Assembly (NCBI GenBank): GCA_003022945.1 | Contig: PXRZ01000032.1 | Span: 12,076-76,075 of the forward strand | Direction of reading: 5' to 3' | DNA from: Halobacteriales archaeon QS_8_69_73 | Lineage (GTDB): Archaea; Halobacteriota; Halobacteria; Halobacteriales; Haloarculaceae | DNA: 64,000 nucleotides | Shown: positions 25,656 through 34,808 of the stretch, piece by piece | Position numbering within the stretch: position 1 is the first letter of the stretch | Layout of the letters: every line of letters starts with the position of its first letter | Program-made: the position numbers and the translations under genes | Notes under the pieces: model-generated | The model's input: only the letters and a program-made list of their open reading frames with translations | What the model was told of the DNA's origin: nothing | Databases searched by the model: none

Positions 25656-26593
25656 CGCGCCACCACCTCGACGCCGTCGGCGGTCACGCGGTAGCGCCGG
25701 CCGGCCCACTCGACATCGGTGACGACCATCCCGATCGCGAGGAGCAGCGGTATCAGCAGAACGGCAGGGTAGGCGAGCGCGGCGTGCCACCGGAGCTGGC
25801 CGGCCGCCGAGAGAGCGACGCCGACGGCGGCCGTCGCGACGACCGCGGCCGGAAGCGGCGCGAGCACGGCGGCGGCGGCGATGGAACACCACAGCGCGAA
25901 CTCCGCCGTCAGGCCGCCGTCCTTGTGGACGTGGTCGGCCCGGAAGTACCGCAGCAGCCGGTCGGAGACGCTCTTCAGGTCGCCGTCGACGGCGACCGTC
26001 GCGTCCAGCTCCGGGTCCCGGCGGCACCGCCGGAGGTGGTCGTCGAGGACGAGATCGTCGCTCAGACAGCGCCGCAGGTCGGCGACGAGCGCGTCGACGC
26101 CGTCCTCGAGGTCGGAGCGCCCGAAGGCGACGCCGCCGCCCCACGGGAAGGCCTCGCCGTCCCCGCGGCGCTCGACGAGGAGCGTCCGGACGACGAGCAC
26201 TTGCAGTAGCGCCGGCTTGGCGAGGTGCCACCAGCCGCCGCCGACGAACTCCGGCAGCAGCGTCGTCGGGCCGTGGCGCCGGCTCTCCGTGACGAGACGG
26301 TCGAGCCACCCGGGCGACCGATCGAAGTCGTCGTCGGTCCAGACGAACCGGTCGTTCTCCGCCCGTTCCATTCCCGCCGCGAGGGCGTTGGCCTTCCCCG
26401 AACAGCCCTCCGGTTCGCCGGCGACGACGATCTCGACCCCGTCCGAAGTGTCACGGTACGCGACGGGGTCGGCCTCGGTATCGCAGACGACCAGCAGTTC
26501 GTCGCCCTCCGCGAGTCCGGCCCGCAGCTGCTCGCAGGCCGGGCTCCACTCCGTCGTCGGCAGCAGCACGCTCGTCGGCTCCCTGTCGCTCAC
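25652..26593 (-). CDS. Family 2 glycosyltransferase, membrane-bound (paralogue)
   Basis: 313 residues from GTG 26593 (VSDREPTSVLLPTTEW). Same plan as the downstream copy: GEPEGCSGKANALAAGMERAENDRFVWTDDDFDRSPGWLDRLV, FPWGGGVAFGRSDLEDG and a C-terminal pair of spans (AAAAVLAPLPAAVVATAAVG, LAYPAVLLIPLLLAIGM). A segment HVHKDGGLTAEFALW after the catalytic part differs from the paralogue and may set acceptor choice. First gene of the pair; the 180 nt upstream separate it from the ligase gene on the other strand. Confidence 0.88.
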   Translation of the reverse strand: MSDREPTSVLLPTTEWSPACEQLRAGLAEGDELLVVCDTEADPVAYRDTSDGVEIVVAGEPEGCSGKANALAAGMERAENDRFVWTDDDFDRSPGWLDRLVTESRRHGPTTLLPEFVGGGWWHLAKPALLQVLVVRTLLVERRGDGEAFPWGGGVAFGRSDLEDGVDALVADLRRCLSDDLVLDDHLRRCRRDPELDATVAVDGDLKSVSDRLLRYFRADHVHKDGGLTAEFALWCSIAAAAVLAPLPAAVVATAAVGVALSAAGQLRWHAALAYPAVLLIPLLLAIGMVVTDVEWAGRRYRVTADGVEVVAR

Positions 26594-26773
26594 GTCGTAC
26601 GGACCGACGGCCGGCGGACGGAAATGGATTGCTCGTCGGTGCCGCCCGCCGTCGGAGCCGACGACCGGCGGCGACGAAATAGAACGGAACGATCCGGAGT
26701 GGAACGGGCGGCACGGAACGAGCGGCACGGGCCGACGGCACCTCTAAGGCGGGGGCGGCCCTACCGGCGGTCG

Positions 26774-28450
26774 ATGGAGTACGCCGACGCGGTGGCGGTC
26801 TACCGGGAGCTCGACGCGACGGACGCGGACCTCGAGAAGATCGAGACGCTGGCCGAGGCACTGGCGGCTGTCGACGACGACGAGCTGGGACCGCTGGTCG
26901 GGACGGTCCGGGGGAAGGTCTTCGAGCCGTGGGTCGACGCCGACCTCGGGGTGTCCTCGAGCCTGACGGCCGAGGCCATCGAGACGGCGACGGGCGTGTC
27001 GGCCGAGGAGATCGAGTCCGTCTGGCGGGAGTCCGGCGACCTGGGCGACGCCGCCGCCTGGGCGGTCGATCACGCCACCCAGCAGTCGCTGTTCTCGGAG
27101 CCGCTAACCCTCAGGCGGGTCCATGACGACCTGCGGGAGCTGGCCGACTACGAGGGCTCGGGCAGCCAGGACCGCCGCGTCGACGAGGTGGCGGGGCTGC
27201 TGTCTGACGCCGACCCGGAGGAGGCCCGCTATCTCGTCCGGACCGCACTGGGGCATATGCGGCTGGGCGTCGGCGACGGAACGACCCGGGAGGCCGTCGC
27301 CGCGGCCTTCCTCGACGGCGACGAGGCCGCCGCGGCCGTCGAGCGCGCCCACCAGGTGACAAACGACCTCCGGCTCGTCGCCCGGACCGCCCGCGACGAA
27401 GGTCGAGCGGGGCTCGACGACCTTGAGGTGGAGCTGTTCCGGCCGGTGCAGATGATGCTCGCGAAGAAGGCGGAGGGCCTGGAGGACGGCGTCGAGAGCG
27501 TCGCCGACGACCCCGCGTCCGTCCGGGCGGAGTACAAGTACGACGGTGCCCGCGTCCAGGTGCACGTCGACGGCGACCGTGTCGAGGTGTATACCCGGCG
27601 GCTGGAGACGATCACCGAGCAGTTCCCCGACGTCGTCGCGGCCGTCCGCGAGCACGTCACCGCCGAGCGCTGTCTGCTCGACGGCGAACTGGTCGGCTAC
27701 GACGACGCCGGCGAGCCGGTGCCGTTCCAGGACTTTTCCCGCCGCATCAAGCGCAAGTACGACGTCGAGGAGCTGGTCGAGGAGATCCCCGTCGTGCTCC
27801 ACCTGTTCGACGCCCTCAGCCACGAGGGCGAGTCGCTGTTCGACCGGTCGCTGTCGAGTCGGCTGTCGCACCTCGAAGACGCCTTCACGCCGGCGGACGG
27901 CGCCGTCGAGCGGGCGACCGGCCACCGGTTCGAGGACCTCGCCTCGATGCGGTCGTTCTACCAGTCGGCGCTGGAAGCCGGCCACGAGGGGGTGATGTTG
28001 AAGAACCTCGAGGCGACCTACCAGCCGGGCAACCGCGTCGGCTACGTGATGAAGGCGAAGCCGGTGATGGAGCCGCTGGACCTGGTCGTCACCCGCGCGC
28101 AGTGGAGCGAGGGCCGCCGCAGCGACTACCTGGGGCGGCTGTTCCTCGGCTGTCGGGACCCCGACGGCGGCTTCGCGGAGGTCGGCCGGCTGTCGACGGG
28201 CTACACCGACGAGGAGCTGGCGGCGCTGACCGACCGGCTGACCGACCACGCCGTCGCCGAGGACGGCCGCATGGTCGACGTCGACCCGGCCGTCGTCCTC
28301 GAGGTCGAGTACGAGGAAATCCAGGCCTCGCCGGAGTACGGCTCCGGCTACGCGCTGCGGTTCCCGCGGTTTCTCGACGTCCGGGAGGACCTCGCGCCGG
28401 CCGACGCCGACGGCCTCGAGCGGGTCGAGCGGCTGTACGAACGGCAGTAG
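26774..28450 (+). CDS. ligA: ATP-dependent DNA ligase
   Basis: 558 residues from ATG 26774. The N-terminal DNA-binding domain ends near 245; the adenylation domain has motif I AEYKYDGARVQVH with Lys255 as nucleotidyl acceptor, motif III LDGELVGYD, motif IV HEGVMLKN, motif V MKAKP, and an OB fold at the C-terminus with RFPRFLDVRED. It seals nicks in replication and repair. The next gene, 45 nt away, encodes an MBL nuclease, a pairing also seen for bacterial ligase-associated exonucleases. No lesion seen. Confidence 0.96.
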   Translation: MEYADAVAVYRELDATDADLEKIETLAEALAAVDDDELGPLVGTVRGKVFEPWVDADLGVSSSLTAEAIETATGVSAEEIESVWRESGDLGDAAAWAVDHATQQSLFSEPLTLRRVHDDLRELADYEGSGSQDRRVDEVAGLLSDADPEEARYLVRTALGHMRLGVGDGTTREAVAAAFLDGDEAAAAVERAHQVTNDLRLVARTARDEGRAGLDDLEVELFRPVQMMLAKKAEGLEDGVESVADDPASVRAEYKYDGARVQVHVDGDRVEVYTRRLETITEQFPDVVAAVREHVTAERCLLDGELVGYDDAGEPVPFQDFSRRIKRKYDVEELVEEIPVVLHLFDALSHEGESLFDRSLSSRLSHLEDAFTPADGAVERATGHRFEDLASMRSFYQSALEAGHEGVMLKNLEATYQPGNRVGYVMKAKPVMEPLDLVVTRAQWSEGRRSDYLGRLFLGCRDPDGGFAEVGRLSTGYTDEELAALTDRLTDHAVAEDGRMVDVDPAVVLEVEYEEIQASPEYGSGYALRFPRFLDVREDLAPADADGLERVERLYERQ

Positions 28451-28494
28451 CCGACGGGAACGATTTTTGGGTCGGCCGCCCCAAGTCCGGGTGA

Positions 28495-29490
28495 GTGACG
28501 ACGATCCGACACACCGACGGCATCGAGGTGACGCTGCCGGACGACCGCGTGGTGCAGGCCGACGCCGCCGCGCCGGCCGGCGACGTGAACGTGCTGAGCC
28601 ACGCCCACGGCGACCACCTCTACGACGAGCCGCCGGCGTCTATGATCTGCTCGGAGCTGACCGCCGCGCTGGCCGGCGTCCGCCGCGAGACGGCGCCCGA
28701 ACCGGCGACCCACCCGGACGTGGAGCTGCTGGACGCCGGCCACATCCCCGGCTCGCGGGCCACCCTCGTCGCCGGCGAGGACCCGGCGACCGGCGAGACG
28801 ACGCGCGTACTGTACACCGGCGACGTGTCGATCCGAGACCGGTTCTACCTCGAAGGGTTCGACCCCGTCCCGGCGGACGTACTGATCGTCGAGGCGACGT
28901 ACGGCACCCCGGAGTACGTCTTCCGGCCGCAGGCGGAGTTGGAGGCCGAGATCGTCGACTGGTTCGAGGACACCGCCGATCGGCCGGCCATCTGCATGGG
29001 GTACAGCCTCGGCCGCGCCCAGGAGATCCAGCGACTGGCCGCCCGGGCCGGCCGCTCGCGGCTGCTCGTCAGCGACGCCATCGCCGATCTCAACGCCGTC
29101 ATCGAGCAGCACCTGGACGTCCGCTTCGGCGCCGAACGGTACGGCGAGGCGACGACCCTGGAGGCGGGCGACGTACTGGTGCTGCCGAGCCAGACCAACC
29201 ACCTCGCCTTCGTCGAGCAGCTACAGGAGTCGGCCGGTGCGCTGAAGGCCGGCTTCTCCGGGTGGGCCGTCGACTCCGCGTTCCTGTACCAGGGCGACTA
29301 CGACGAGACGTTCGTCCTGTCGGACCACTGCGACCACACCGAGTTGGTGGAGCTGGTCCGCGGCGTCGACCCCGAGCAGGTGTACGTCACCCACGGGTCG
29401 GTCGACGAGTTCGCCAGCTACCTCACCGCGGAGACTTCGTACCGGGCGCAGTCGCTGCAGCAGAACCAGACGACGCTGGGCGACTTCTGA
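28495..29490 (+). CDS. Metallo-beta-lactamase-fold nuclease (SNM1/CPSF-like), ligase-associated
   Basis: 331 residues from GTG 28495. SHAHGDHLYD is the HxHxDH zinc motif; DAGHIPGSRATLV and YTGDVSIRDRFYLEG supply further metal ligands, and SDHCDHTELVELVRGVDPEQVYVTHG forms the beta-CASP-like end. Members act as DNA or RNA nucleases. Being 45 nt after the ATP-dependent ligase on the same strand argues for a DNA-repair role (end trimming before sealing). An ATTTTTGGG tract in the gap could be its own promoter. Confidence 0.88.
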   Translation: MTTIRHTDGIEVTLPDDRVVQADAAAPAGDVNVLSHAHGDHLYDEPPASMICSELTAALAGVRRETAPEPATHPDVELLDAGHIPGSRATLVAGEDPATGETTRVLYTGDVSIRDRFYLEGFDPVPADVLIVEATYGTPEYVFRPQAELEAEIVDWFEDTADRPAICMGYSLGRAQEIQRLAARAGRSRLLVSDAIADLNAVIEQHLDVRFGAERYGEATTLEAGDVLVLPSQTNHLAFVEQLQESAGALKAGFSGWAVDSAFLYQGDYDETFVLSDHCDHTELVELVRGVDPEQVYVTHGSVDEFASYLTAETSYRAQSLQQNQTTLGDF

Positions 29491-29710
29491 GCGACGGCCG
29501 CGAGCGTCTCCGGCCCGGTCACCCGTCGCCGCTCACCGCCGTCCGTCGATACCGGAGCGCACGCCACGAGCCGCGCCCACACCCGGCGCCGGACCGTGCT
29601 CGCCGTCGACTCGTCGTATATATCAACGTCTCGGTCGGGCGCGAGTTGGCGCTTTCACCGACGTATTGGTGTCGGTGGCCCCGGTCGCCACCTCCGGCCA
29701 CCGACGGCCC

Positions 29711-29866
29711 TCAGCGATACCTGACGCTGAACTCCCGGTCGCACCGCGTGCAGGTCTCCCGGCTGCCGTACCGCAGACTGACGTGGAGTTCGTCGAGTTG
29801 CGCCGACGCCGGTGGGTCGACCACCGTCGGCTGGTCGCAGTGCGGACAGAGCACCTCCTCGACCAC
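29711..29866 (-). CDS. Small zinc-ribbon protein (51 residues)
   Basis: From GTG 29866: a short protein with CPHC near residue 7 and CTRC near residue 39, the two halves of a zinc ribbon, and a hydrophilic end (REFSVRYR). Size and cysteine spacing fit the haloarchaeal small CPxC zinc-finger proteins. It is missed easily because of its length. It lies opposite to its neighbours and has no strong TATA box in view. Confidence 0.65.
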   Translation of the reverse strand: MVEEVLCPHCDQPTVVDPPASAQLDELHVSLRYGSRETCTRCDREFSVRYR

Positions 29867-30191
29867 TACGGACCCCTCCCCGTGGCCGGTCCGGTGCCGG
29901 GCGTAACCGTGGTTGCCAGAGAGCCATCGGCGACTGTCCTCCCGTGGTGCCGTGTGCTATCGTTCATCGGCTACGGCCGTCGGTACGTACCGAATTGATT
30001 TCATTCCGGGTGCCGACGGACGGGTCGTCGGTCGCCCCCCACGGGTCGCGCCCGAACCGGGTGGTGCGGATGATTTATTTTCCGCGGGACCGTCGTCGGC
30101 GACACGTGAACCCGCCGAGAGTGTCCTCGTTCGTTGGAGTCGGTTGCGCGCGCCGGACGGTCCATCGTGGCGGGCGCGCCGGGGCGTCGCC
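29867..30191. other. About 325 nt intergenic region before the MATE gene
   Basis: No supported gene. A GATTTATTTTCC box at about 30070-30080 is a promoter candidate for the MATE gene but lies about 115 nt before its start. Two GTACGTACC/GAATTGATTTC patches near 29985 are AT-richer than average. Confidence 0.4.
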
Positions 30192-31634
30192 GTGAGCCTG
30201 CGGAGCCGTCTCGGCGGGCTGTTCAAGGGCCAGTCGGAGCTGGACCTGACCGACGGCTCGATTCCGAAGTCGAACCTCGCCGACACCTTCTGGCTGGGCC
30301 GCTACAGCACGGAGGCGCTGGCGGCGATCAGCCTCGGCTTCCCGCTCGTCTACCTGTTCATCTCCCTCGGTCTGGGGCTCACGGTCGCCGGGAGCGTCCT
30401 CGTCGCCCAGCACACCGGCGCCGGCGACACGGCGGCCGCCGAGCACGCCGCCTCGCAGACGGTTAGCCTGACGCTGCTGGCCGGCGCGGGGCTCGGCGCC
30501 GTCGGCTTCGTCTTCGTCGCCGACCTCCTGCGGCTGTTCGGGGCGACGCCGACCGTCCTGGAGCTGGCGACCGACTACATGGAGGTCATCAGCCTCGGAC
30601 TGCCCTTCCTGTTCGGCTTCACGGTCTTCATCGCGCTGATGCGGGGCGCCGGCGACACCGTCACGCCGATGCTCGTCATGCTCGGGACGGTCGTTCTCAA
30701 CGTCGTCATCGACCCGGTACTCATCTTCGGCGTCGGGCCCGTCCCCGAACTGGGCGTCGAGGGCGCGGCCGTCGCGACCGTCCTCTCGCGCGGGTCGGCG
30801 ACGGCGGTCGGGCTGTGGCTCATGCTGCGCGGCTCTCACGGCATCCGGATCGACCCGCGAGAGATGGTTCCGGAGCCGTCCTACGTCCGGAAGCTCCTGC
30901 GGATTGGCGTGCCGGCCTCGGTCGAGAACACCGGCCGGGCGGTCTCGGTCAACGCCGTGCTCGTCATCGTGACGCTGTTCTCGACGCCCGTCGTCGCTGC
31001 CTTCGGCGTCGGCCTCCGGGTGTTCTCGATGATCTTCATGCCGGCCATCGCGGTCGACCGGGGCGTCGAGACGATGACCGGTCAGAACATCGGCGCCGGC
31101 CGCGAGGACCGCGTCGTCGCGACCAACCGCTTCGCCGCCAAGGCGTCGTTCGTCATCCTCGCGGCGCTGGGCGTCGGCACGTTCGTCCTCGCGCCCGACA
31201 TCATCCGGCTGTTCGACGACTCGCCGGCCGTCGTCGCCGAGGGGGCGACCTTCCTGCGGTGGATCGCGCCGACGTTCGGCTTCGTCGGCGTCCTGCGGGC
31301 CTACAGCGGCGGCTTTCGCGGCGCCGGTCGGACGCTGACGGCCGCCGCCATCGCGGTCGTCCTGTTCGGCTTCATCCGGCTGCCGGTCGCCTACGTCGCC
31401 TCCCAGGGGCTCGTCCCCCTCGACGTCTGGTTCTTCGGCGAGACGACACCGGTCGGCATCTGGTTCGCCTTTGCCGTCTCCAGCGTCACCGCCGCCACCG
31501 TCGCCGCCGGCTGGTTCGAGCTCGGGAAGTGGCGCGGCGTCGACGTCACCGGCGACGACGCCTCCGACCCGGCCGGCGGAACGGCCGCCGAAAGCGACGA
31601 GGCGGACCCCGGAAGCGCCGCCGGCGAGGCCTGA
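30192..31634 (+). CDS. MATE-family efflux transporter, apparently lacking the first membrane helix
   Basis: 480 residues from GTG 30192. MATE signature repeats are clear: NLADTFWLGRYSTEALAAISLGFP, GAGDTAAAEHAASQTV, RGAGDTVTPMLVMLGTVVLNVVIDPVLIFG, ETMTGQNIGAGREDRV, FRGAGRTLTAAAIAVV. Haloarchaeal relatives have about 20 more residues (a PLFYLSLPIVVTNLLQTAY-like helix 1) between GSIPK and NLADTFWLG; here SIPKS joins NLAD directly at about 30272, in frame. Without helix 1 the topology would be altered. It exports cationic drugs or metabolites in antiport with Na+ or H+ if intact. Ends in an acidic tail. Confidence 0.92.
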   Translation: MSLRSRLGGLFKGQSELDLTDGSIPKSNLADTFWLGRYSTEALAAISLGFPLVYLFISLGLGLTVAGSVLVAQHTGAGDTAAAEHAASQTVSLTLLAGAGLGAVGFVFVADLLRLFGATPTVLELATDYMEVISLGLPFLFGFTVFIALMRGAGDTVTPMLVMLGTVVLNVVIDPVLIFGVGPVPELGVEGAAVATVLSRGSATAVGLWLMLRGSHGIRIDPREMVPEPSYVRKLLRIGVPASVENTGRAVSVNAVLVIVTLFSTPVVAAFGVGLRVFSMIFMPAIAVDRGVETMTGQNIGAGREDRVVATNRFAAKASFVILAALGVGTFVLAPDIIRLFDDSPAVVAEGATFLRWIAPTFGFVGVLRAYSGGFRGAGRTLTAAAIAVVLFGFIRLPVAYVASQGLVPLDVWFFGETTPVGIWFAFAVSSVTAATVAAGWFELGKWRGVDVTGDDASDPAGGTAAESDEADPGSAAGEA

Positions 31635-31801
31635 ACGGTCTCGCCCGTCGCTGTCTCGCCCGCCGGTACGCCCGCCCGTCGGCGCCGTATACGTACCGCT
31701 CACGAGCGTCGAGGTGACGAACGGATCCACGGTGAGGCACGGTGGCAACGACGCGCTCGGTGGTACAGACTTATGTCGCTGGGTATTTTGGGTGCCAAAC
31801 A

Positions 31802-32776
31802 ATGCACGCAATCGTCCTGGCGGGTGGATACGCGACGCGGCTGTGGCCGATCACCAGGAACCGGCCGAAGATGCTGCTGCCGATCGGCGAGCGGACGGTC
31901 ATCGGGACGATCTTCGACGCCCTCGAGCGGGACGAGCGGATCGACGACGTCTACGTCTCCACCAACGAGAAGTTCGCGCCCGACTTCGAGGCGTACCTCG
32001 AGGAGTCGGAGTTCGAGAAGCCGGAGCTGTCGGTCGAGGAGACGACCGCCGAGGACGAGAAGTTCGGCGTCGTCGGCGCCCTCGCACAGCTGGTCGACCG
32101 GGAGGGGCTGACCGACGACACGCTGGTCGTCGCCGGCGACAACCTCATCAGCTTCGAGGTTGCCGACTTTCTCGACGCCTTCGAGGCCAACGACGCGCCG
32201 ACGCTGGCCAGCTACGACGTCGGCTCCTACGACCGCGCCGGGTCGTACGGACTGGTCGAGCTAAACGACGACGGCCGGGTGATCGACTTCCAGGAGAAGC
32301 CCGACGATCCCAAGAGCACGCTCGTGTCGATTGCCTGCTACGGGTTCCCCGGCGAGACGCTGCCGAAGCTCGAGGCGTACCTCGCCGACGACAACAACCC
32401 CGACGAGCCGGGCTGGTTCGTCCAGTGGCTGCAGGACCGCGAGCCGGTGTACGGGTTCACCTTCGACGAGGCGTGGTTCGACATCGGGACGCCGGAGAGC
32501 TATCTCGACGCCGTCGCGTGGTACCTCGACGGCGGCACCTACGTCCACCCGGACGCCGACGTCGACGGCGCCACGCTCGGCGAGAACGTCCAGGTACTCG
32601 CGGGGGCGACGGTCGACGACGCGACCGTCGAGAGTAGCATCGTCTTCCCCGAGGCGACCATCGTCGGCGGCGAGCTCCGGCGGTCGATCGTCGACGAGAA
32701 CACGCAGGTCGAGGGGCTCAACCTCTCGGGGGCGGTCATCGGCGCGCACACGGAGCTGAACGGCGGCGGGACGTGA
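31802..32776 (+). CDS. Sugar-1-phosphate nucleotidyltransferase (AglF/RfbA-like) with left-handed helix tail
   Basis: 324 residues from ATG 31802 behind a CTTATGT box about 30 nt upstream. AIVLAGGYATRLWPITRNRPKMLLPIGE is the NTP-transferase motif; VAGDNL, FQEKPDDPKS and FDIGTPESYLDAV follow. Residues 245-320 are hexapeptide-repeat-like (GATLGENVQVLAGATVDDATVESS). It activates a hexose-1-phosphate with a nucleoside triphosphate, most likely for the N-glycosylation or surface polysaccharide pathway. The convergent DUF1616 frame reads into its last 240 nt. Confidence 0.92.
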   Translation: MHAIVLAGGYATRLWPITRNRPKMLLPIGERTVIGTIFDALERDERIDDVYVSTNEKFAPDFEAYLEESEFEKPELSVEETTAEDEKFGVVGALAQLVDREGLTDDTLVVAGDNLISFEVADFLDAFEANDAPTLASYDVGSYDRAGSYGLVELNDDGRVIDFQEKPDDPKSTLVSIACYGFPGETLPKLEAYLADDNNPDEPGWFVQWLQDREPVYGFTFDEAWFDIGTPESYLDAVAWYLDGGTYVHPDADVDGATLGENVQVLAGATVDDATVESSIVFPEATIVGGELRRSIVDENTQVEGLNLSGAVIGAHTELNGGGT

Positions 32777-33762
32777 CCTGCCGGCGGGGCGTTCGCCGCG
32801 GTCGGCCGGGCCGGGGCGTCGCCGCGGTACAGCAGGAACTTCACCCGGCGGTCGTCGCCCGCGTACGCCGCCGCGGTCTCGTCGTCGACCGACAGGTTCT
32901 GCCGACGGACGTCGCTGCCGTTGTGCGGCACCGTCGTCGAGTACCGGGTCAGCTCGGTGCGGTCGGTCACGACCGTCTCGTTGACCGTCCGCGTGGTTTC
33001 GGTCCCGTTCGGCCCGGCGGTGGCGGCGGAGTCGTTCTCCCGGAACTCGACGGCCTGTAGCTGCACTACCACCGTGTAGTCGAGTTCCTCGTACTCGTTG
33101 TTCTCGACGCCGACGTGGACCGACTCGGGGTCGTCGGCGGACAGCTCGCTCGGGTAGCCCGCCGCGACCAGGTCGTCGGTTTCGTTTTCGGTCAGCACGT
33201 AGAACTCGGTGAACTGCTCGCCCTGCTGGGGGACCGCGACCGCGTAGACGACGCTGGTCGTCGCCAGCAGGATCGCGACCACGAGCGCGACGTTCAGCGC
33301 CGCGTCGGCCGTCGATTCGGGGTCGAGAAGCTCCGAACGGCCGGCCGCGAGCCACTCCCGGTACGGCACCGCGAACCGCTCGTCGGCCGGCAGGTCCCAC
33401 CGGCGCCGGGCCGCGACGGCGGTCGCGACGGCGGTGAACCCGCTGATGCCGACCAGAATCGGGACGAGCCGAATGCCGAACGGCGTGAAGTTCAGCACGA
33501 GCCCGATGAGCGGGACGATCGCGATCGAGAGCCCGAACGACAGCGCCGTCCGCTCGATGCCGTCGATGCCGCGGTCCTGCAGGCCGCCGTCCGGCTCCGA
33601 GCCGTCGTCGGCCGTCGGCGGCTCGCCGGCCTCGGGGAACAGCGCGGCGACGAAGGCGTAGCCGGGGACGAACAGCACGAACGCCAGGCCGACGACGACC
33701 AGATCCGCCGACAGCCGCCGGACGGGCGCCGGCAGCAGCAGCCACAGTCGCTCCCGTTCCAT
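32539..33762 (-). CDS. DUF1616 membrane protein with lost natural 3' end
   Basis: The start ATG 33762 and the first ~330 residues are a typical haloarchaeal DUF1616 protein: four N-terminal membrane spans, then YAVAVPQQGEQFTEFYVLTENETDDLVAAGYP and RRVKFLLYRGDAP. After this point the family normally ends within about 20 residues (a TxENAYRELHLWV-type tail). Here the frame instead continues about 80 residues into antisense DNA of the nucleotidyltransferase gene, as PPFSSVCAPMT and further Ser/Thr/Pro-rich text. The last few codons and the intergenic DNA between the convergent genes seem deleted near 32775-32800. DUF1616 proteins often accompany glycosylation loci. Confidence 0.8.
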   Translation of the reverse strand: MERERLWLLLPAPVRRLSADLVVVGLAFVLFVPGYAFVAALFPEAGEPPTADDGSEPDGGLQDRGIDGIERTALSFGLSIAIVPLIGLVLNFTPFGIRLVPILVGISGFTAVATAVAARRRWDLPADERFAVPYREWLAAGRSELLDPESTADAALNVALVVAILLATTSVVYAVAVPQQGEQFTEFYVLTENETDDLVAAGYPSELSADDPESVHVGVENNEYEELDYTVVVQLQAVEFRENDSAATAGPNGTETTRTVNETVVTDRTELTRYSTTVPHNGSDVRRQNLSVDDETAAAYAGDDRRVKFLLYRGDAPARPTAANAPPAGHVPPPFSSVCAPMTAPERLSPSTCVFSSTIDRRSSPPTMVASGKTMLLSTVASSTVAPASTWTFSPSVAPSTSASGWT

Positions 33763-33851
33763 ACGCCGCCGACGCGGGCGACGGTGAAAAGCGAGTCGGT
33801 CGTCGCGGTGCCGTCGCGGTGCCGCCGCGACCGCCGCGCGACTGTGCCCGC

Positions 33852-34550
33852 TTACAGCCGCGCCGCCGCGCGGTCGACGTCCCCGGGGGTGTTGACGTTG
33901 ACCCGCCAGCCGTCGAGCCGGACGGTCTCGACGGTACCGCCGTGTTCCAGCAGCCACCGGACGGCGTCGGTGAGTTCGTACTCGCCGCGCGGCGAGGGGT
34001 CGATCGCCCGACACCCCTCGAAAACCCGCGGCGAGAGAACGAAACAGCCGGTCGTCGCCAGCCGCGAGGGCGGGTCGTCGGGCTTCTCGACGAGGTCCGT
34101 GACCGCGCCGTCGGTCAGTTCGACGACGCCGCCCCGGCGGGCGCGGGACTCCGACACCCTCTCGACCAGCAGCGTCGCGTCGGCCCCCCGTTCGCGGTGC
34201 CGATCGAGGACCTCGTCGACGTCGCCACGGAGGACGTTGTCGCCGTTCAGCTGTAGGAACGACCCCTCGAGCAGCGGCTCCGCGCGACGAACCGCGTCGG
34301 CCAGCCCCCGTGGCTCCGGCTGCTCGACGTAATCGATCGGCCGGCCGTCGTAGGCATCGCCGAAGGCGTCGCGGATCTGCTCGCCGCGGTAGCCGACGAC
34401 GACGATGAACCCCTCGACGTGCGGCGCCAGCGCCTCGAGGACGTGCTCGAGCAGCGGCCGGCCGCCGACCTCGACGAGAGCCTTCGGTCGGTCGTCGGTC
34501 AGCGGACGGAGCCGGGTGCCGCGGCCGGCCGCCGGGACGAGTCCCCGCAC
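33852..34550 (-). CDS. Nucleotidyltransferase (sugar-1-phosphate type)
   Basis: 232 residues from ATG 34550. GLVPAAGRGTRLRPLTDDRPKALVEVGGRPLLEHVLEAL is the catalytic loop, LNGDNVL the metal site, and VEKPDDPPSRLATTGCFV, GEYELTDAV and WRVNVNTPGDVDRA complete the fold. It lacks the beta-helix domain of the gene at 31802, so it is a distinct shorter type. Same general role: making a nucleotide sugar. It ends 90 nt before the DUF1616 gene starts, on the same strand. Confidence 0.92.
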   Translation of the reverse strand: MRGLVPAAGRGTRLRPLTDDRPKALVEVGGRPLLEHVLEALAPHVEGFIVVVGYRGEQIRDAFGDAYDGRPIDYVEQPEPRGLADAVRRAEPLLEGSFLQLNGDNVLRGDVDEVLDRHRERGADATLLVERVSESRARRGGVVELTDGAVTDLVEKPDDPPSRLATTGCFVLSPRVFEGCRAIDPSPRGEYELTDAVRWLLEHGGTVETVRLDGWRVNVNTPGDVDRAAARL

Positions 34551-34808
34551 GACCGCCAGTTTCGGCGCCGACCGGATAAAGCGTCCGTCCTCCGGCGCTG
34601 GCGGTGTTCGGTCACGCGAGAGCCGGCCGGTCGACCGGCGTCGGGCGGGAGTTCGAACGGGGCCGACCGCTCGCTCGGCCTCGCCGCGCGAGCGGGGGGG
34701 CGTCCGGACACGCCGTCATCACCGCCGAAAGACGCTACTTCGTCCTCACCGAACACTACGCGCTCGGCGGCCGCTACGCTTTTCACCCGAACGGCGCCAG
34801 GGGGTCGT

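Noticed and set aside
32539-32760. Genuine extended C-terminus of the DUF1616 protein
   Set aside because: The last ~80 residues are Ser/Thr/Pro-rich antisense of a conserved gene and do not resemble the family.
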